Below are positions 37,628 to 47,236 of a stretch of 64,000 nt of DNA, piece after piece; positions within the stretch are counted from its first letter, which is position 1; every line of letters starts with the position of its first letter. The DNA is from Spirochaetales bacterium (GTDB lineage Bacteria; Spirochaetota; Spirochaetia; Treponematales; Treponemataceae), in the NCBI GenBank assembly GCA_003252395.1, contig QKEL01000010.1:1-64000 (forward strand). The letters are read 5' to 3'. The position numbers were made by a program, and so were the translations under genes. Below the pieces are notes generated by a model. It worked only from the letters and a program-made list of their open reading frames with translations, did not search any database and was not told the DNA's origin.

Positions 37628-39475
37628 CTAGGCGTCGCCCACCTCGGAGGGCCCGGACAGGGGTTTGGGCCGCGAAAAGTAGTAGCCCTGGAAATAGTCG
37701 ATATTCAGGTTCTGCAGCGAATCGTATACCTCGTCGTCCTCGACGAATTCGGCCACGGTCTGCTTGTTGGTCTTCTTGCAAAAGTGGACTATCCCCTCCA
37801 CCAGGGTTTTCGCGTTCTCGTCGGACCGAATCCGGCGGATCAGCGAGCCGTCAATTTTAACGATATCGATGGGCAGGTTCAGGAGATTGATATAGTTCGA
37901 GTAGCCCGAACCGAAATCGTCGATCGCGATGCGGAACCCGAAACGGGAAACGTAGTCGATAAACCAAACGCATTTATCCAACTCCACCAACTCGTCGCTC
38001 TCGAGAATCTCGAAGATGATGCGCCCCGCCCGATCGCGGATCATGTGGTGAATTTCTTCCACCAAGGCGATAAAGTCGCTGCGAACGATATCGGCGATGG
38101 AAATGTTCACCGAAACGTTAATATCGAATTCGAGAATCGCCTCGGCGGACTTTCTCAGGATAAACTCGGTAAGGTAATGGTAAAAGCCGGTCGAGCGGGC
38201 TACCTCAAGGTAGGGATAGATCGAGGAGAAGGTTCCGTCCTGCTTTTTAATACGGAGCAAGGCCTCGTACCAGGAAATGCCGGAGCCGTCGGCCTTGTAG
38301 ATCGGCTGGAACACCGCGCGGAAGGTGCCGTTCTCGCGGTTGGTAACCAAGTCCGAGAACCGCATCACGTAGTTATAGGAGGTTTCCCGCTCATGGGTAT
38401 CGTCGGTGAAAACGGTTATGACCGACTGGCTGTGCTCGGCGCGCTTTAGGGCGATATCCGCCATGGAAAGGGGGCTTCGCGTGTCCCCCGGCGAAATGGA
38501 CGTGCCGCCGACCCGGTATACCAGGCGAATGCGGTCCTGTTCCCAGGGAAGGGCCTCCAAGTCCAGGGCGCGCACGATTTCGTCCAAGAGCTGGATGGCG
38601 TTTACCGTGGAAGTCGGCCCGTCGCGCAGGATCAAAACGCCGTATTCGTTGTACTTGAGCTGGTAGGTCCGGTACCCGTACCGTATTTCGTGCTTGGAAA
38701 GCTGTTGCGAGGCGAATTGGGAAATGGTATCCGAAAATTCGTACCCGAAGAGCGCCACGAGATCGCTGAAGTTCTCGATTTTGATGATGGCGAACACGTA
38801 GTGAAGCGTCGGGTCGAGGCTGAAGGTGAGCACTTCCCGGTTTGGCAATCCCGTGGACGGCGAGAACACCATCAGGTCGGTGAGCTTCCCCACCAGATTT
38901 TCCTGCCTCCGCTCGGAATACAGGGAAAAAAGGTAGAGAAGCGCGCTGCCTACCGCGAGGGCAACGAAGGAAACGGGCCCCAAGTAGGTTTTCCAGGGCG
39001 GCAAAAGGCCCAGGGAGGCAAAACCCCACGCCAGGACGAAGGCGAGCGATATCCCGCCGTAGAGGAATGACCCCCGTCTTGAACCGTGCAGTTGCAGGCA
39101 GAAAACGGGTAAAAAGACCATCACCAGGGTCACTACCGACAAGCCCCGTTCTACGTACGCGGATAAGACGAAGGCCACCGCCAGGGAGGCCATCGAAAGC
39201 CACGAAAAGAACTCCACCTTCCCGATAATCCGAATCGCAGCGACCTGGATAAGGGAAATAAGGAGCGGCGCGAGGCAATACAGGGGAAATACGTGCCCGT
39301 ACACCAGGGAAATCACCGCTTCAAGGAGCGGCGGAATGGCGGCGACGGCGGGAAAAACGAAATAAAGAAGCGTTTTTTTGTAGTCCCTCGCCTCGCTCAG
39401 AATCGTCTGAAACCAGGGGGTACGCTTATAATCAAAGGCCCCAAGGCCGACTTTGCGAAAGCGAAGATCCAACAT
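37628..39475 (-). CDS. Membrane EAL domain protein with degenerate GGDEF (c-di-GMP phosphodiesterase candidate)
   Basis: Multiple N-terminal TM; degenerate GGDEF (YQLKYNEYGVLIL); EAL motifs WYEALLRI, FEILESDE, IAIDDFGSGYSNYINL, IVKIDGSLI, AEFVED. Confidence 0.88.
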   Translation of the reverse strand: MLDLRFRKVGLGAFDYKRTPWFQTILSEARDYKKTLLYFVFPAVAAIPPLLEAVISLVYGHVFPLYCLAPLLISLIQVAAIRIIGKVEFFSWLSMASLAVAFVLSAYVERGLSVVTLVMVFLPVFCLQLHGSRRGSFLYGGISLAFVLAWGFASLGLLPPWKTYLGPVSFVALAVGSALLYLFSLYSERRQENLVGKLTDLMVFSPSTGLPNREVLTFSLDPTLHYVFAIIKIENFSDLVALFGYEFSDTISQFASQQLSKHEIRYGYRTYQLKYNEYGVLILRDGPTSTVNAIQLLDEIVRALDLEALPWEQDRIRLVYRVGGTSISPGDTRSPLSMADIALKRAEHSQSVITVFTDDTHERETSYNYVMRFSDLVTNRENGTFRAVFQPIYKADGSGISWYEALLRIKKQDGTFSSIYPYLEVARSTGFYHYLTEFILRKSAEAILEFDINVSVNISIADIVRSDFIALVEEIHHMIRDRAGRIIFEILESDELVELDKCVWFIDYVSRFGFRIAIDDFGSGYSNYINLLNLPIDIVKIDGSLIRRIRSDENAKTLVEGIVHFCKKTNKQTVAEFVEDDEVYDSLQNLNIDYFQGYYFSRPKPLSGPSEVGDA

Positions 39476-39507
39476 ATATAAATACTATCGGTTTGCCCGA
39501 GAAAAAG

Positions 39508-40206
39508 TCAATCAAATATTGTGAGCCGTCGGCCCGCCAATTCCAAGATTCCCTCGTCGCGCATCCTTCCCAATTCCCGGGAAAGCGCGCTCCGGTCCAC
39601 GCACAGGTAGTCCGCCAATTCGCCCCGGGAAAAGGGCAATTCCACGGTCACCGAACGCCTCGGCGCCTGCCCCTCCCCGCCCGGCGCCTCGGCGCGGGAT
39701 AGGCCCCGCTCGCGCGCGAGGGCCGCAGCGTATCCCCGCACCTTATCGCGGATGGAGCGCATGCCGGCGATTTCGATGCGGGAATTGAGCGTGAGGTTTT
39801 TACGCGCCAGCATGCGGACCATGTTTTCGATCAACCGCGCGTGAAAGCCGCAGGAAGACTCGCAGGGCCTCAGCAGGCGGGCGAAGGGGAGAAAGACCGC
39901 CACGACGTCCGTTTCGGCGACCACCGAGACCGGCGCGCGGGGAATGCCGGCGCAGGCGAAGCTTTCCCCGAACAGGGAGCCCGCGCCGAAGGTCGCGATA
40001 ATCATTCGGTTGCCGTCCAAGTCGGTCCGCGTTACGCGAACGCTTCCCGCGGCGACTATGCCGATCGACTCCACGCGGTCGCCCTCGGCGATTACGGTCT
40101 CGCCCCGGGAAAAGCGCCGTTCCCGCGCGCTTACGCACTCGAGCAACACGGCGCTCTCCTCCGGGGTAATTCCCTCGAAAAGACTGATGTTTCCGGGAAG
40201 TATCAT
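39508..40206 (-). CDS. Crp/Fnr family transcriptional regulator
   Basis: cNMP-like N-terminal barrel (FGAGSLFGESFACAGIPRAPVSVVAETD), C-terminal HTH LPFSRGELADYLCVDRSALSRELGRMRDEGIL. Confidence 0.88.
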   Translation of the reverse strand: MILPGNISLFEGITPEESAVLLECVSARERRFSRGETVIAEGDRVESIGIVAAGSVRVTRTDLDGNRMIIATFGAGSLFGESFACAGIPRAPVSVVAETDVVAVFLPFARLLRPCESSCGFHARLIENMVRMLARKNLTLNSRIEIAGMRSIRDKVRGYAAALARERGLSRAEAPGGEGQAPRRSVTVELPFSRGELADYLCVDRSALSRELGRMRDEGILELAGRRLTIFD

Positions 40207-40305
40207 GCCGCTATCCTAGGATATGGGGCCGGACCTGTCAAATCAAAACCGGTCGGCCCCGGGCGCGAAAGGGCTTCCCGGAACCCCGCCGCGCCCGGTA
40301 CGGCC

Positions 40306-41466
40306 TTACCGGTTCTTGGCCTTGGAATACAGGTCGAAGGCGACCGCCCCGAGGAGCACGAAGCCCTTGATTGCCTGCTGCCAGTCTATGCCCACGCCCA
40401 TGATGGACATGCCGTTATTGAGCACGCCCATGAAAAGGCCGCCGACGATGGCGCCGATTACCGTGCCGATACCGCCGGTGGTGGAGGCGCCGCCCACGTA
40501 ACAGGCCGCGATCGCGTCGAGCTCGAAATTCTGCCCGGCCTTCGGCGTGGCCACGTTGAGCCTGGCCGCGAACACCATGCCCGCCAGGGCCGAGATCACG
40601 CCCATATTCACGTAAATCCAGAACATCACCCGTTCGGTCTTGATGCCCGAGAGCTTGGCCGCCTTGGCGTTGCCGCCCAAGGCGTAAATATGCCTTCCGG
40701 GAACCGTGCGCACGGTCACGAAGTGGTACACCGCGATCAGCATCGCCAGGAGCACGAGAATGTTCGGGATGCCCTTGTAGGAGGCGAACACCAGCGTAAA
40801 GGCGTTCACCGCCACGACGAGAAACGCGAGCTTGACGAGAAAGGCCCACAGGGGCAAAAGCTCGAAATCGAACTTCTTCTGCTTGCGCCGCTTATGGATC
40901 TCGTTCACCGCGATTCCCACGGAAATCACCAGGCCGATCAGGATCGTGAGCAGGTGCTTGTCTCCGCCGAAGGGGTCGGGAATGAACCCCGAGGACAGGG
41001 ACTGGAACATCTGGGGGAAGGGACCCTTGGACTGCCCCTGGAGCACCACGAGCGCCAGGCCCCGGAAGATCAGCATGCCCGCCAGCGTCACGATGAACGC
41101 CGGAATTTTCACGTAGGCGATCCAATATCCCTGCCAGGCGCCGATAACGCCGCCGATCAGGAGCGCGATGACCATCGCGTACACCGAGGGTATGCCGTGG
41201 TCGACCATGAGCGTGGCCGAAATGGCGCCGACGAAGGCCACGACGGAGCCGACCGACAGGTCGATATTTCCCGTCAGGATCGCGAGCAGCATGCCGATCG
41301 CCAGGATCAGTATGTAGCTGTTCTGCAGGATCAGGTTGGTCAGGTTGACGGGCCTGAGGAGCACGCCGTCGGTGGTGATCTGGAACAGGATCATCGCGGC
41401 CGCGAGGGCGAGCAGCATCCCGTACTGCCTGAAATTCTTCTTCAATATCTGAAAAACGTTGTTCAT
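40306..41466 (-). CDS. gguB: Multiple-sugar ABC transporter permease (GguB/MmsB/XylH type)
   Basis: LAIGMLLAILTGNIDLSVGSVVAFVGAISATLM, GRHIYALGGNAKAAKLSGI, CYVGGASTTGGIGTVIGAIVGGLFMGVLNNGMSIMGV. Confidence 0.88.
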   Translation of the reverse strand: MNNVFQILKKNFRQYGMLLALAAAMILFQITTDGVLLRPVNLTNLILQNSYILILAIGMLLAILTGNIDLSVGSVVAFVGAISATLMVDHGIPSVYAMVIALLIGGVIGAWQGYWIAYVKIPAFIVTLAGMLIFRGLALVVLQGQSKGPFPQMFQSLSSGFIPDPFGGDKHLLTILIGLVISVGIAVNEIHKRRKQKKFDFELLPLWAFLVKLAFLVVAVNAFTLVFASYKGIPNILVLLAMLIAVYHFVTVRTVPGRHIYALGGNAKAAKLSGIKTERVMFWIYVNMGVISALAGMVFAARLNVATPKAGQNFELDAIAACYVGGASTTGGIGTVIGAIVGGLFMGVLNNGMSIMGVGIDWQQAIKGFVLLGAVAFDLYSKAKNR

Positions 41467-41476
41467 CTTCTTTCCC

Positions 41477-43000
41477 TCACGACTGGATTATGTTTCGCAT
41501 GATTTCTTCCTGGGTGGCGGTTTTGCCGTCCAGTTCCGCGGTGATCCTGCCCTCGCTCATGACGTACAGGCGATCGCTCATGCCGATTACCTCGGGCATC
41601 TCCGAGGATATGAAAACGCAGGCCATGCCCTGGGCGGCCAGCTGATTGATGATCGTGTATATCTCGTACTTCGCGCCCACGTCGATTCCGCGGGTGGGCT
41701 CGTCGAGGATCAATATCTTCGGCTCGGTGAACAGCCACTTCGAAAGCACGACCTTTTGCTGGTTGCCGCCCGAGAGGTTGTTCGTGAGCTGGAGGATGGA
41801 CGGGGTCTTGATGTTGAGGGCCTTCCGGTATTCCTCGGCCTCACGCACCTCCTCGTGCTCGTCGATCACGAGATTCTTCGCCACCTTGCCGAGTTTCGCG
41901 AGGGTCGTGTTGTGCCGCACGTCGTCGATCAGCACGAGCCCGTACTGCTTACGGTCCTCGGTCACGTAGGCGATTCCCCTGGCGATCGCCTTGGGAATCG
42001 TGCCCAGGTCCGCCTTCTTGCCGTCTATATAGGCCTCGCCCGAGATATTCCGCCCGTAGGAGCGGCCGAAAACGCTCATGGCCAGCTCCGTGCGGCCGGC
42101 GCCCATGAGACCCACGAGGCCGATCACCTCGCCGGCGCGCACCTTAAAGTTCGCGTTGTCTATCATCTTGCGGCCCGGATCGTCCGGGTGGAATACGTTC
42201 CAGTTTTTCACCTCGAATACCACGTCGCCCACGGCGCTGGTCCGCTTGGGAAACATATCGGTAATCTCGCGGCCGACCATGCCCCGGATAATCCGCTCTT
42301 CGGAAATGGGCCCGTCGCCGACCTTCAGGGTCTCGATGACCCGGCCGTCGCGGATGATCGTGATTGAGTCGGAGACCTTCGCGACCTCGTTCAGTTTATG
42401 GGATATGAGAACCGAGGAAATGCCGCGGTTCTTGAGCTCAAGCAGCAGCTTGAGCAGGTTCTCGCTGTCTTTTTCGTTCAGCGCCGCCGTCGGCTCGTCG
42501 AGTATCAGGAGCCGAACGTCCTTGGAAAGCGCTTTGGCGATCTCTATGATCTGCTGTTTGCCCACGCCGAGCTTTCCGACGGGGGTATTGGGGTTCTCTT
42601 TCAGGCCCAGCATGGCCATGAGCCGTACCGCCTCTTCCCGGGTTTTGTCCCAGTCGATAACCTGAAGGCGGGCCTTTTCGTTGCCGATGAAAATGTTCTC
42701 GGCGATGGACAGATAGGGGCTCAGCGCGAGTTCCTGGTGGATAATGACTATCCCCGCCCTCTCGCTGTGCTTGATATCGCTGAACGCGCACTCGCGCCCG
42801 TCCATCAAAATTTGGCCTTCGTAGGTCCCGTGCGGGTAGGTTCCGCTCAGGATATTCATGAGCGTCGACTTACCCGCGCCGTTCTCGCCGACGAGGGCGT
42901 GTATCTCCGCCTTTTCCACGCGAAGACTCACGGCGTCGAGCGCCTTTACGCCCGGAAAAACCTTGGTGATGTCCTTCATCTCCAAAAGGGTCTCAGACAT
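41477..43000 (-). CDS. gguA: Multiple-sugar ABC transporter ATP-binding protein (GguA/MglA-like, two ABC domains)
   Basis: [93 protein letters not shown]. Confidence 0.92.
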   Translation of the reverse strand: MSETLLEMKDITKVFPGVKALDAVSLRVEKAEIHALVGENGAGKSTLMNILSGTYPHGTYEGQILMDGRECAFSDIKHSERAGIVIIHQELALSPYLSIAENIFIGNEKARLQVIDWDKTREEAVRLMAMLGLKENPNTPVGKLGVGKQQIIEIAKALSKDVRLLILDEPTAALNEKDSENLLKLLLELKNRGISSVLISHKLNEVAKVSDSITIIRDGRVIETLKVGDGPISEERIIRGMVGREITDMFPKRTSAVGDVVFEVKNWNVFHPDDPGRKMIDNANFKVRAGEVIGLVGLMGAGRTELAMSVFGRSYGRNISGEAYIDGKKADLGTIPKAIARGIAYVTEDRKQYGLVLIDDVRHNTTLAKLGKVAKNLVIDEHEEVREAEEYRKALNIKTPSILQLTNNLSGGNQQKVVLSKWLFTEPKILILDEPTRGIDVGAKYEIYTIINQLAAQGMACVFISSEMPEVIGMSDRLYVMSEGRITAELDGKTATQEEIMRNIIQS

Positions 43001-43017
43001 TCGGAATCCTTCCTCTT

Positions 43018-43073
43018 TGAAAAAAAATAGGAGTTCAAGCCCAAAGCTCAAACGAACTTTGGACCCAAACTCC
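43018..43073 (-). terminator. Intercistronic rho-independent terminator between SBP and ATPase genes
   Basis: Minus strand GGAGTTTGGGTCCAAAGTTCGTTTGAGCTTTGGGCTTGAACTCC followed by TATTTTTTTT. Confidence 0.65.
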
Positions 43074-43142
43074 CGGTAAAACTGTGGGGTCTCGCGAAAC
43101 CGCCCCCTGCCCTACGGCCCGAGGCGGTCCCTTAAAGCCCGC

Positions 43143-44219
43143 TTACTTCAGCTGGTCGGCGGTGTAGTAGCCGGAATCGACCAGGGCGGAAGTGATATTG
43201 TCCTTGGTCACGATGGTGGACTGCAGGAGGTAGGAGGGAACGACCTTCACGCCGTTGTCGTAGGTCTTGGTGTCGTTAACCTCGGCGGCCTTGCCCTGGA
43301 GGAGCGCGGTGGCCATGGCGACGGCCTGCTTCGCGAGGGAGCGGGTGTCCTTGAAGATCGTGGAATACTGCTCGCCGGCGAGGATCGACTTGACGGAGGG
43401 AACTTCCGCGTCCTGTCCGGAAACGAAGGGCATCGGGGTGCCGCCCTTGCCGTAGCCTACGCCCTTGAGGGAGGAAAGGATACCGATGGAGATACCGTCA
43501 TAGGGGGAGAGGACCGCGTTGATCTTCTTGTCGGTGTAGAACGCCGAAAGGAGGTTGTCCATGCGGGCCTGGGCGGTCGCGCCGTCCCAGCGAAGGGTGG
43601 AAACCTTGTCCATGCCCATCTGGCCGGAACCGATGATGACCTTGCCGCTCTTGATGTAGGGATCGAGCACGCTCATGGCGCCGTTATAGAAGAAGTAGGC
43701 GTTGTTGTCGTCGGGCGAGCCGCCGAACAGTTCCATGTAGAAGGGACCCTTCGCGGTCTTCAGGTTGAGCGCGGTTTCGAGGGTGGAAGCCTGCTGCACG
43801 CCGACCTTGAAGTTGTCGAAGGTCACGTAGTAGCTGACGTAGGGGGAATTGCGGATCAGGCGATCGTAGGCGATAACGGGAATCTTCGACTCGTTGGCCT
43901 TCTAGAGCACCTTGGTCACGGACTCGCCGTCGATTGCGGCGATAACGAGCACGTCGACGCCCCTGGTAATCATGTTTTCGAGCTGGGCGATCTGGTTCTC
44001 GACCACGTCTTCGGCGTACTGAAGGTCAACCTTGAAACCGAGCTTCTCGAATTCCGCCTTCATGTTGTTGCCGTCGGCGATCCAGCGCGCGGACGATTTG
44101 GTGGGCATCGCGATACCGATGGTCCCCATCTTTCCGGATGAGCCGGAGTCTTTCGAACCGCCCGCAAAGGCCGACGCCACAAGGGCGAGACCGGCGATAA
44201 CTGCGATCAATTTCTTCAT
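43143..44219 (-). pseudogene. chvE: ChvE-type multiple-sugar-binding protein gene interrupted by an in-frame TAG
   Basis: ORFs 43902-44219 and 43143-43826 share one frame; only TAG at 43902-43904 separates ...GESVTKVL from [34 protein letters not shown]...; joined length about 358 codons fits ChvE-like SBPs. Confidence 0.85.
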
Positions 44220-44261
44220 TTAAATTCCTCCTCGGATTGATTTGCCCAAAGGGCAAATTAC

Positions 44262-44273
44262 GTTAACGTACAC
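44262..44273. promoter_or_regulatory. LacI-type operator GTTAACGTACAC (ggu O3)
   Basis: Within acgttaacgtacacgta, repeated identically at 44326-44342. Confidence 0.65.
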
Positions 44274-44294
44274 GTAGTGATACGTCATTGTAAC

Positions 44295-44310
44295 GCGGTA
44301 ACGTTAACGC
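44295..44310. promoter_or_regulatory. LacI-type operator GCGGTAACGTTAACGC (ggu O2)
   Basis: Imperfect palindrome; shares TAACGTTAACGCTTG with the araB intragenic palindrome. Confidence 0.65.
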
Positions 44311-44327
44311 TTGTCCGGGATACTCAC

Positions 44328-44339
44328 GTTAACGTACAC
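44328..44339. promoter_or_regulatory. LacI-type operator GTTAACGTACAC (ggu O1)
   Basis: Lies directly downstream of the predicted promoter 44350-44378. Confidence 0.7.
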
Positions 44340-44349
44340 GTACTTTCTC

Positions 44350-44378
44350 AGATTAGGGCATTTTCCCGATGCTGTCAA
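44350..44378 (-). promoter_or_regulatory. Sigma70-like promoter of the SBP-gguA-gguB operon
   Basis: Minus strand TTGACA (44373-44378), 17 bp, TAATCT (44350-44355). Confidence 0.75.
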
Positions 44379-44518
44379 ATAATATGATAGGTAATTTTTT
44401 TACCGCAAGAATCGCCAGATTGAGGCAGAACGTCTTCGCGGGCGAGGGTCCTTGCCGGGGCGGAAGGGAACGGCGGAGCGAAGCCGGAGCCCGCCGGGGC
44501 CCGGCACCGCCCCAGAGA

Positions 44519-45289
44519 TTACAGTCGGTAATCTGGATCGTCGATCACGGCGGTTTCCCGGTTGAGTTCGAGTATCCGCGCGAGGTACGCGTCGCTTACG
44601 TATTGGGCCCGGTATTCCCCGCCCTGGCGCTCGAGCTGGCCGTAAAAGGAACGCATATGGTTGCGGCTTCCCTTCATGAGGTTCTGATAGACGATTTTCA
44701 GGTCGTCGTTATCCGTCGCCGCGACGGCCGCCTGCAGGTCGGCTATGTCCAAGTCCTCTATCGTCGCGCCGACGGTCAGGGCCGCGCCGAGGCTGCCGGA
44801 GCCGGAAGCGACCAGGCGGTCATACAGGGCCTTCGTTTCGGCGCTCGCGAACCGCCCCGCGGGTAGCGCGGATACGCTGTCCTTCACCCCATAGCGGGCA
44901 AGCAGGGACACGAGGGAGTCGAGGTGCTGCTGCTCGCTCGCGCTGATATTGTTGAACACCGGAAGGTTCCACACGGCGTACAGCTTGGCGTACACGTCAC
45001 GGGCGAGCTTTTCCTCTTCGGCCATGGCAAGGAGGGTATCGCGCTCGGCGGCGGTCAGGTCCGAGACGGGAACGCCCGCAAGGATCGCGTCGAGCTGGGC
45101 TTGAAACTGCGCGTCGGTTTCCGCGCCGCCGCCGGGTCCGAGGCCGTTTCCCGCGCCCCTCCCGGCGCCGTTACCGCGTCCGCCGCCCCGCGTCGCGGGC
45201 GTTCCGCTTTCCTGCGTTCCTTCCGCGCCCGCTGCGACGAGGGCGAAGGCCAAGAGCAAACCGGTCAATGCGCCAGTAATTCTATTCAT
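44519..45289 (-). CDS. Exported DUF2202-type (ferritin-like helical) protein
   Basis: Signal peptide; LTAAERDTLLAMAEEEKLARDVYAKLYAVWNLPVFNNISASEQQHLDSLVSLLARYG, MKGSRNHMRSFYGQLERQG. Confidence 0.85.
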   Translation of the reverse strand: MNRITGALTGLLLAFALVAAGAEGTQESGTPATRGGGRGNGAGRGAGNGLGPGGGAETDAQFQAQLDAILAGVPVSDLTAAERDTLLAMAEEEKLARDVYAKLYAVWNLPVFNNISASEQQHLDSLVSLLARYGVKDSVSALPAGRFASAETKALYDRLVASGSGSLGAALTVGATIEDLDIADLQAAVAATDNDDLKIVYQNLMKGSRNHMRSFYGQLERQGGEYRAQYVSDAYLARILELNRETAVIDDPDYRL

Positions 45290-45511
45290 GGTAAGTCTCC
45301 TTAAAAAACGGGTTCCCGATCCGCCGGGGCGAACCGGTTTATGAATATGAATGTAACGGCCGATTGTGAAGCTCCCGTGAAGGGCGCGCGAAGTATTCGT
45401 GGGCCGCGAAATTCAGACGGGCTTCACGAAATCTTCACGCAATACGCACCCCATCTTCCCGGAGCCTTCCTATAATCAAACCATACGAGGTAATGTATCC
45501 AGGAGGATTCC

Positions 45512-46375
45512 ATGGCAGGCAAAAACTTGAAATCGCGGCGCGCGGGCCGGATCAGGCCGTTCGTGCAGGTCTTTTTCTTCGTTTTGATCGGGGCGATCTC
45601 CGTCAACCACTATCTGGAGGAATCGGGCGCGGCGCTGCCCTGGCTTTCGAGCGCGTCGCTCCATTCGGTCTGCCCCTTCGGGGGCGTGGTGTCCATCTAT
45701 CAGCTTTTCGTAACCGGCACCTTCGTTAAAAAGGTCCATGAGTCTTCAATGGTGCTCATGGGCATCGTATTCGTTCTCGCCCTGCTTTTCGGGCCGGTTT
45801 TTTGCGGCTGGATCTGTCCCTTCGGCGCCTTCCAGGAATGGCTGGCCAAAATCGGCAGGAAAATCTTCAAAAAACGGTACAACCGTTTCATGCCCCGCCG
45901 CCTCGATTCCGTCCTTCGCTACGCGCGCTATCTCCTCTTGGCCCAGGTGATCTACATGACCGCGAAATCAGGCGTGCTCGCGTTCGCCGAAGCGGACCCC
46001 TACTATGCCCTCTTTAATTTTTGGACCGGCGAGGTAGCGCTCGCGGGATACCTTTTCCTCGGGGCCACCGCGCTCCTTTCCCTCTTCGTGGAGCGGCCCT
46101 TTTGCAAATACGCCTGCCCCTACGGCGCCGTGCTGGGCATAACCAATCTATTCCGGGTGTTCGCCATCAAGCGGAACAAGGAGACCTGTATCGATTGCAA
46201 GGCCTGCGACCGGGCCTGCCCCATGAATATAGAAGTATCCGCTTCAGGGACCGTGAGAAACCATCAGTGCGTCTCCTGCCTGAAGTGCGCCAGCGAGCAA
46301 GCCTGCCCGATCGCCGATACCGTCGTGATGGGCGTAGGCAGCTTTCCCGCGGCGGGCAAAAGCGCGGATAAATAA
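45512..46375 (+). CDS. Membrane 4Fe-4S ferredoxin-like protein (NapH/NosR/RdxA-like)
   Basis: CGWICPFGAFQEW, CKYACPYGAVLG, ferredoxin CIDCKACDRACP and CVSCLKCASEQACP; multiple TM. Confidence 0.87.
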   Translation: MAGKNLKSRRAGRIRPFVQVFFFVLIGAISVNHYLEESGAALPWLSSASLHSVCPFGGVVSIYQLFVTGTFVKKVHESSMVLMGIVFVLALLFGPVFCGWICPFGAFQEWLAKIGRKIFKKRYNRFMPRRLDSVLRYARYLLLAQVIYMTAKSGVLAFAEADPYYALFNFWTGEVALAGYLFLGATALLSLFVERPFCKYACPYGAVLGITNLFRVFAIKRNKETCIDCKACDRACPMNIEVSASGTVRNHQCVSCLKCASEQACPIADTVVMGVGSFPAAGKSADK

Positions 46376-46386
46376 GGGGGAACGGC

Positions 46387-47184
46387 ATGAAAAAGATAAG
46401 CAGTTACGTTCTGGCGCCCGTCATCGCGGCGGTGTTTTTCGGCGGCATAATCGTTTCGATGGCCCTGAACCTGTGGATCACCGAATCCACCAAGACGGCG
46501 GTAAAATACTCGAGCGGCGAGTTCGCGGGCCTCGCGAACCCGGGCGATATTCGCGGGTCCTATTCGCTATCCGATATCGAGAAGAACTTCGGCATTCCCG
46601 TCGCGGTGACCGCCCGGGCCTTCGGCGCGGAATCCTGGCCCGACCCCGCCGCCTTCAAGGCGAAAGACCTTGAGGCCCTCTACGAGGGAGCCCCGGAGGG
46701 CGTCGAGATCGGTACCGATTCGGTGCGGCTTTTCGTCGCGACCTACCTCGGAAGGCCCTATGCCCCGGAAGAAACCACGCGGCTACCCCGCGCCGCCCTC
46801 ACGGAGCTGGCGGCGAAACTCTCGCCGGCGGACCTGAAAGCCATGGAAAAGTACGCCTTCGAGGGCGAAGCGCAAAGCGCCGACGGCATGGCGGCGACCG
46901 CGCTAACCGGCGAGCCCGCATCCGCTGAAGCGACCGCGCCGACTGTCACGGCGCCGACTACCGCCGAGGACCATGGCGCCACCGCCGCCGAAGACCGCGC
47001 CATCAAGGGAAAAACCACCTTTAACGATCTCTTGTCCTGGGGCGTGAGCAGGTCTACAATCAATGGTATCATGGGCATGGATATCGGGCCCGCCTCGGTG
47101 ACCGTCCGGGATTTCTGCCTTGAAAGAGGCCTGGAATTCTCGGAGTACCGGGCAGCGCTCCAGGCGGTAGTACCCGCGCGATAA
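46387..47184 (+). CDS. Membrane-anchored protein of unknown function linked to the NapH-like gene
   Basis: Single N-terminal TM; two similar helical modules (SYSLSDIEKNFGIPVAVTARAFG and TFNDLLSWGVSRSTINGIMG) joined by a Pro/Ala/Thr-rich linker. Confidence 0.65.
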   Translation: MKKISSYVLAPVIAAVFFGGIIVSMALNLWITESTKTAVKYSSGEFAGLANPGDIRGSYSLSDIEKNFGIPVAVTARAFGAESWPDPAAFKAKDLEALYEGAPEGVEIGTDSVRLFVATYLGRPYAPEETTRLPRAALTELAAKLSPADLKAMEKYAFEGEAQSADGMAATALTGEPASAEATAPTVTAPTTAEDHGATAAEDRAIKGKTTFNDLLSWGVSRSTINGIMGMDIGPASVTVRDFCLERGLEFSEYRAALQAVVPAR

Positions 47185-47236
47185 GCGCCGCGCGGCGCCA
47201 GAACCAGAAGCATAACGTCGGAGGCCCTGAGAAACC

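Noticed and set aside
43902-43904. TAG as a recoded (pyrrolysine or reassigned) codon in the SBP
   Set aside because: TAG is used as a normal stop by other genes here and no recoding element or Pyl gene is visible; a point mutation or error is simpler
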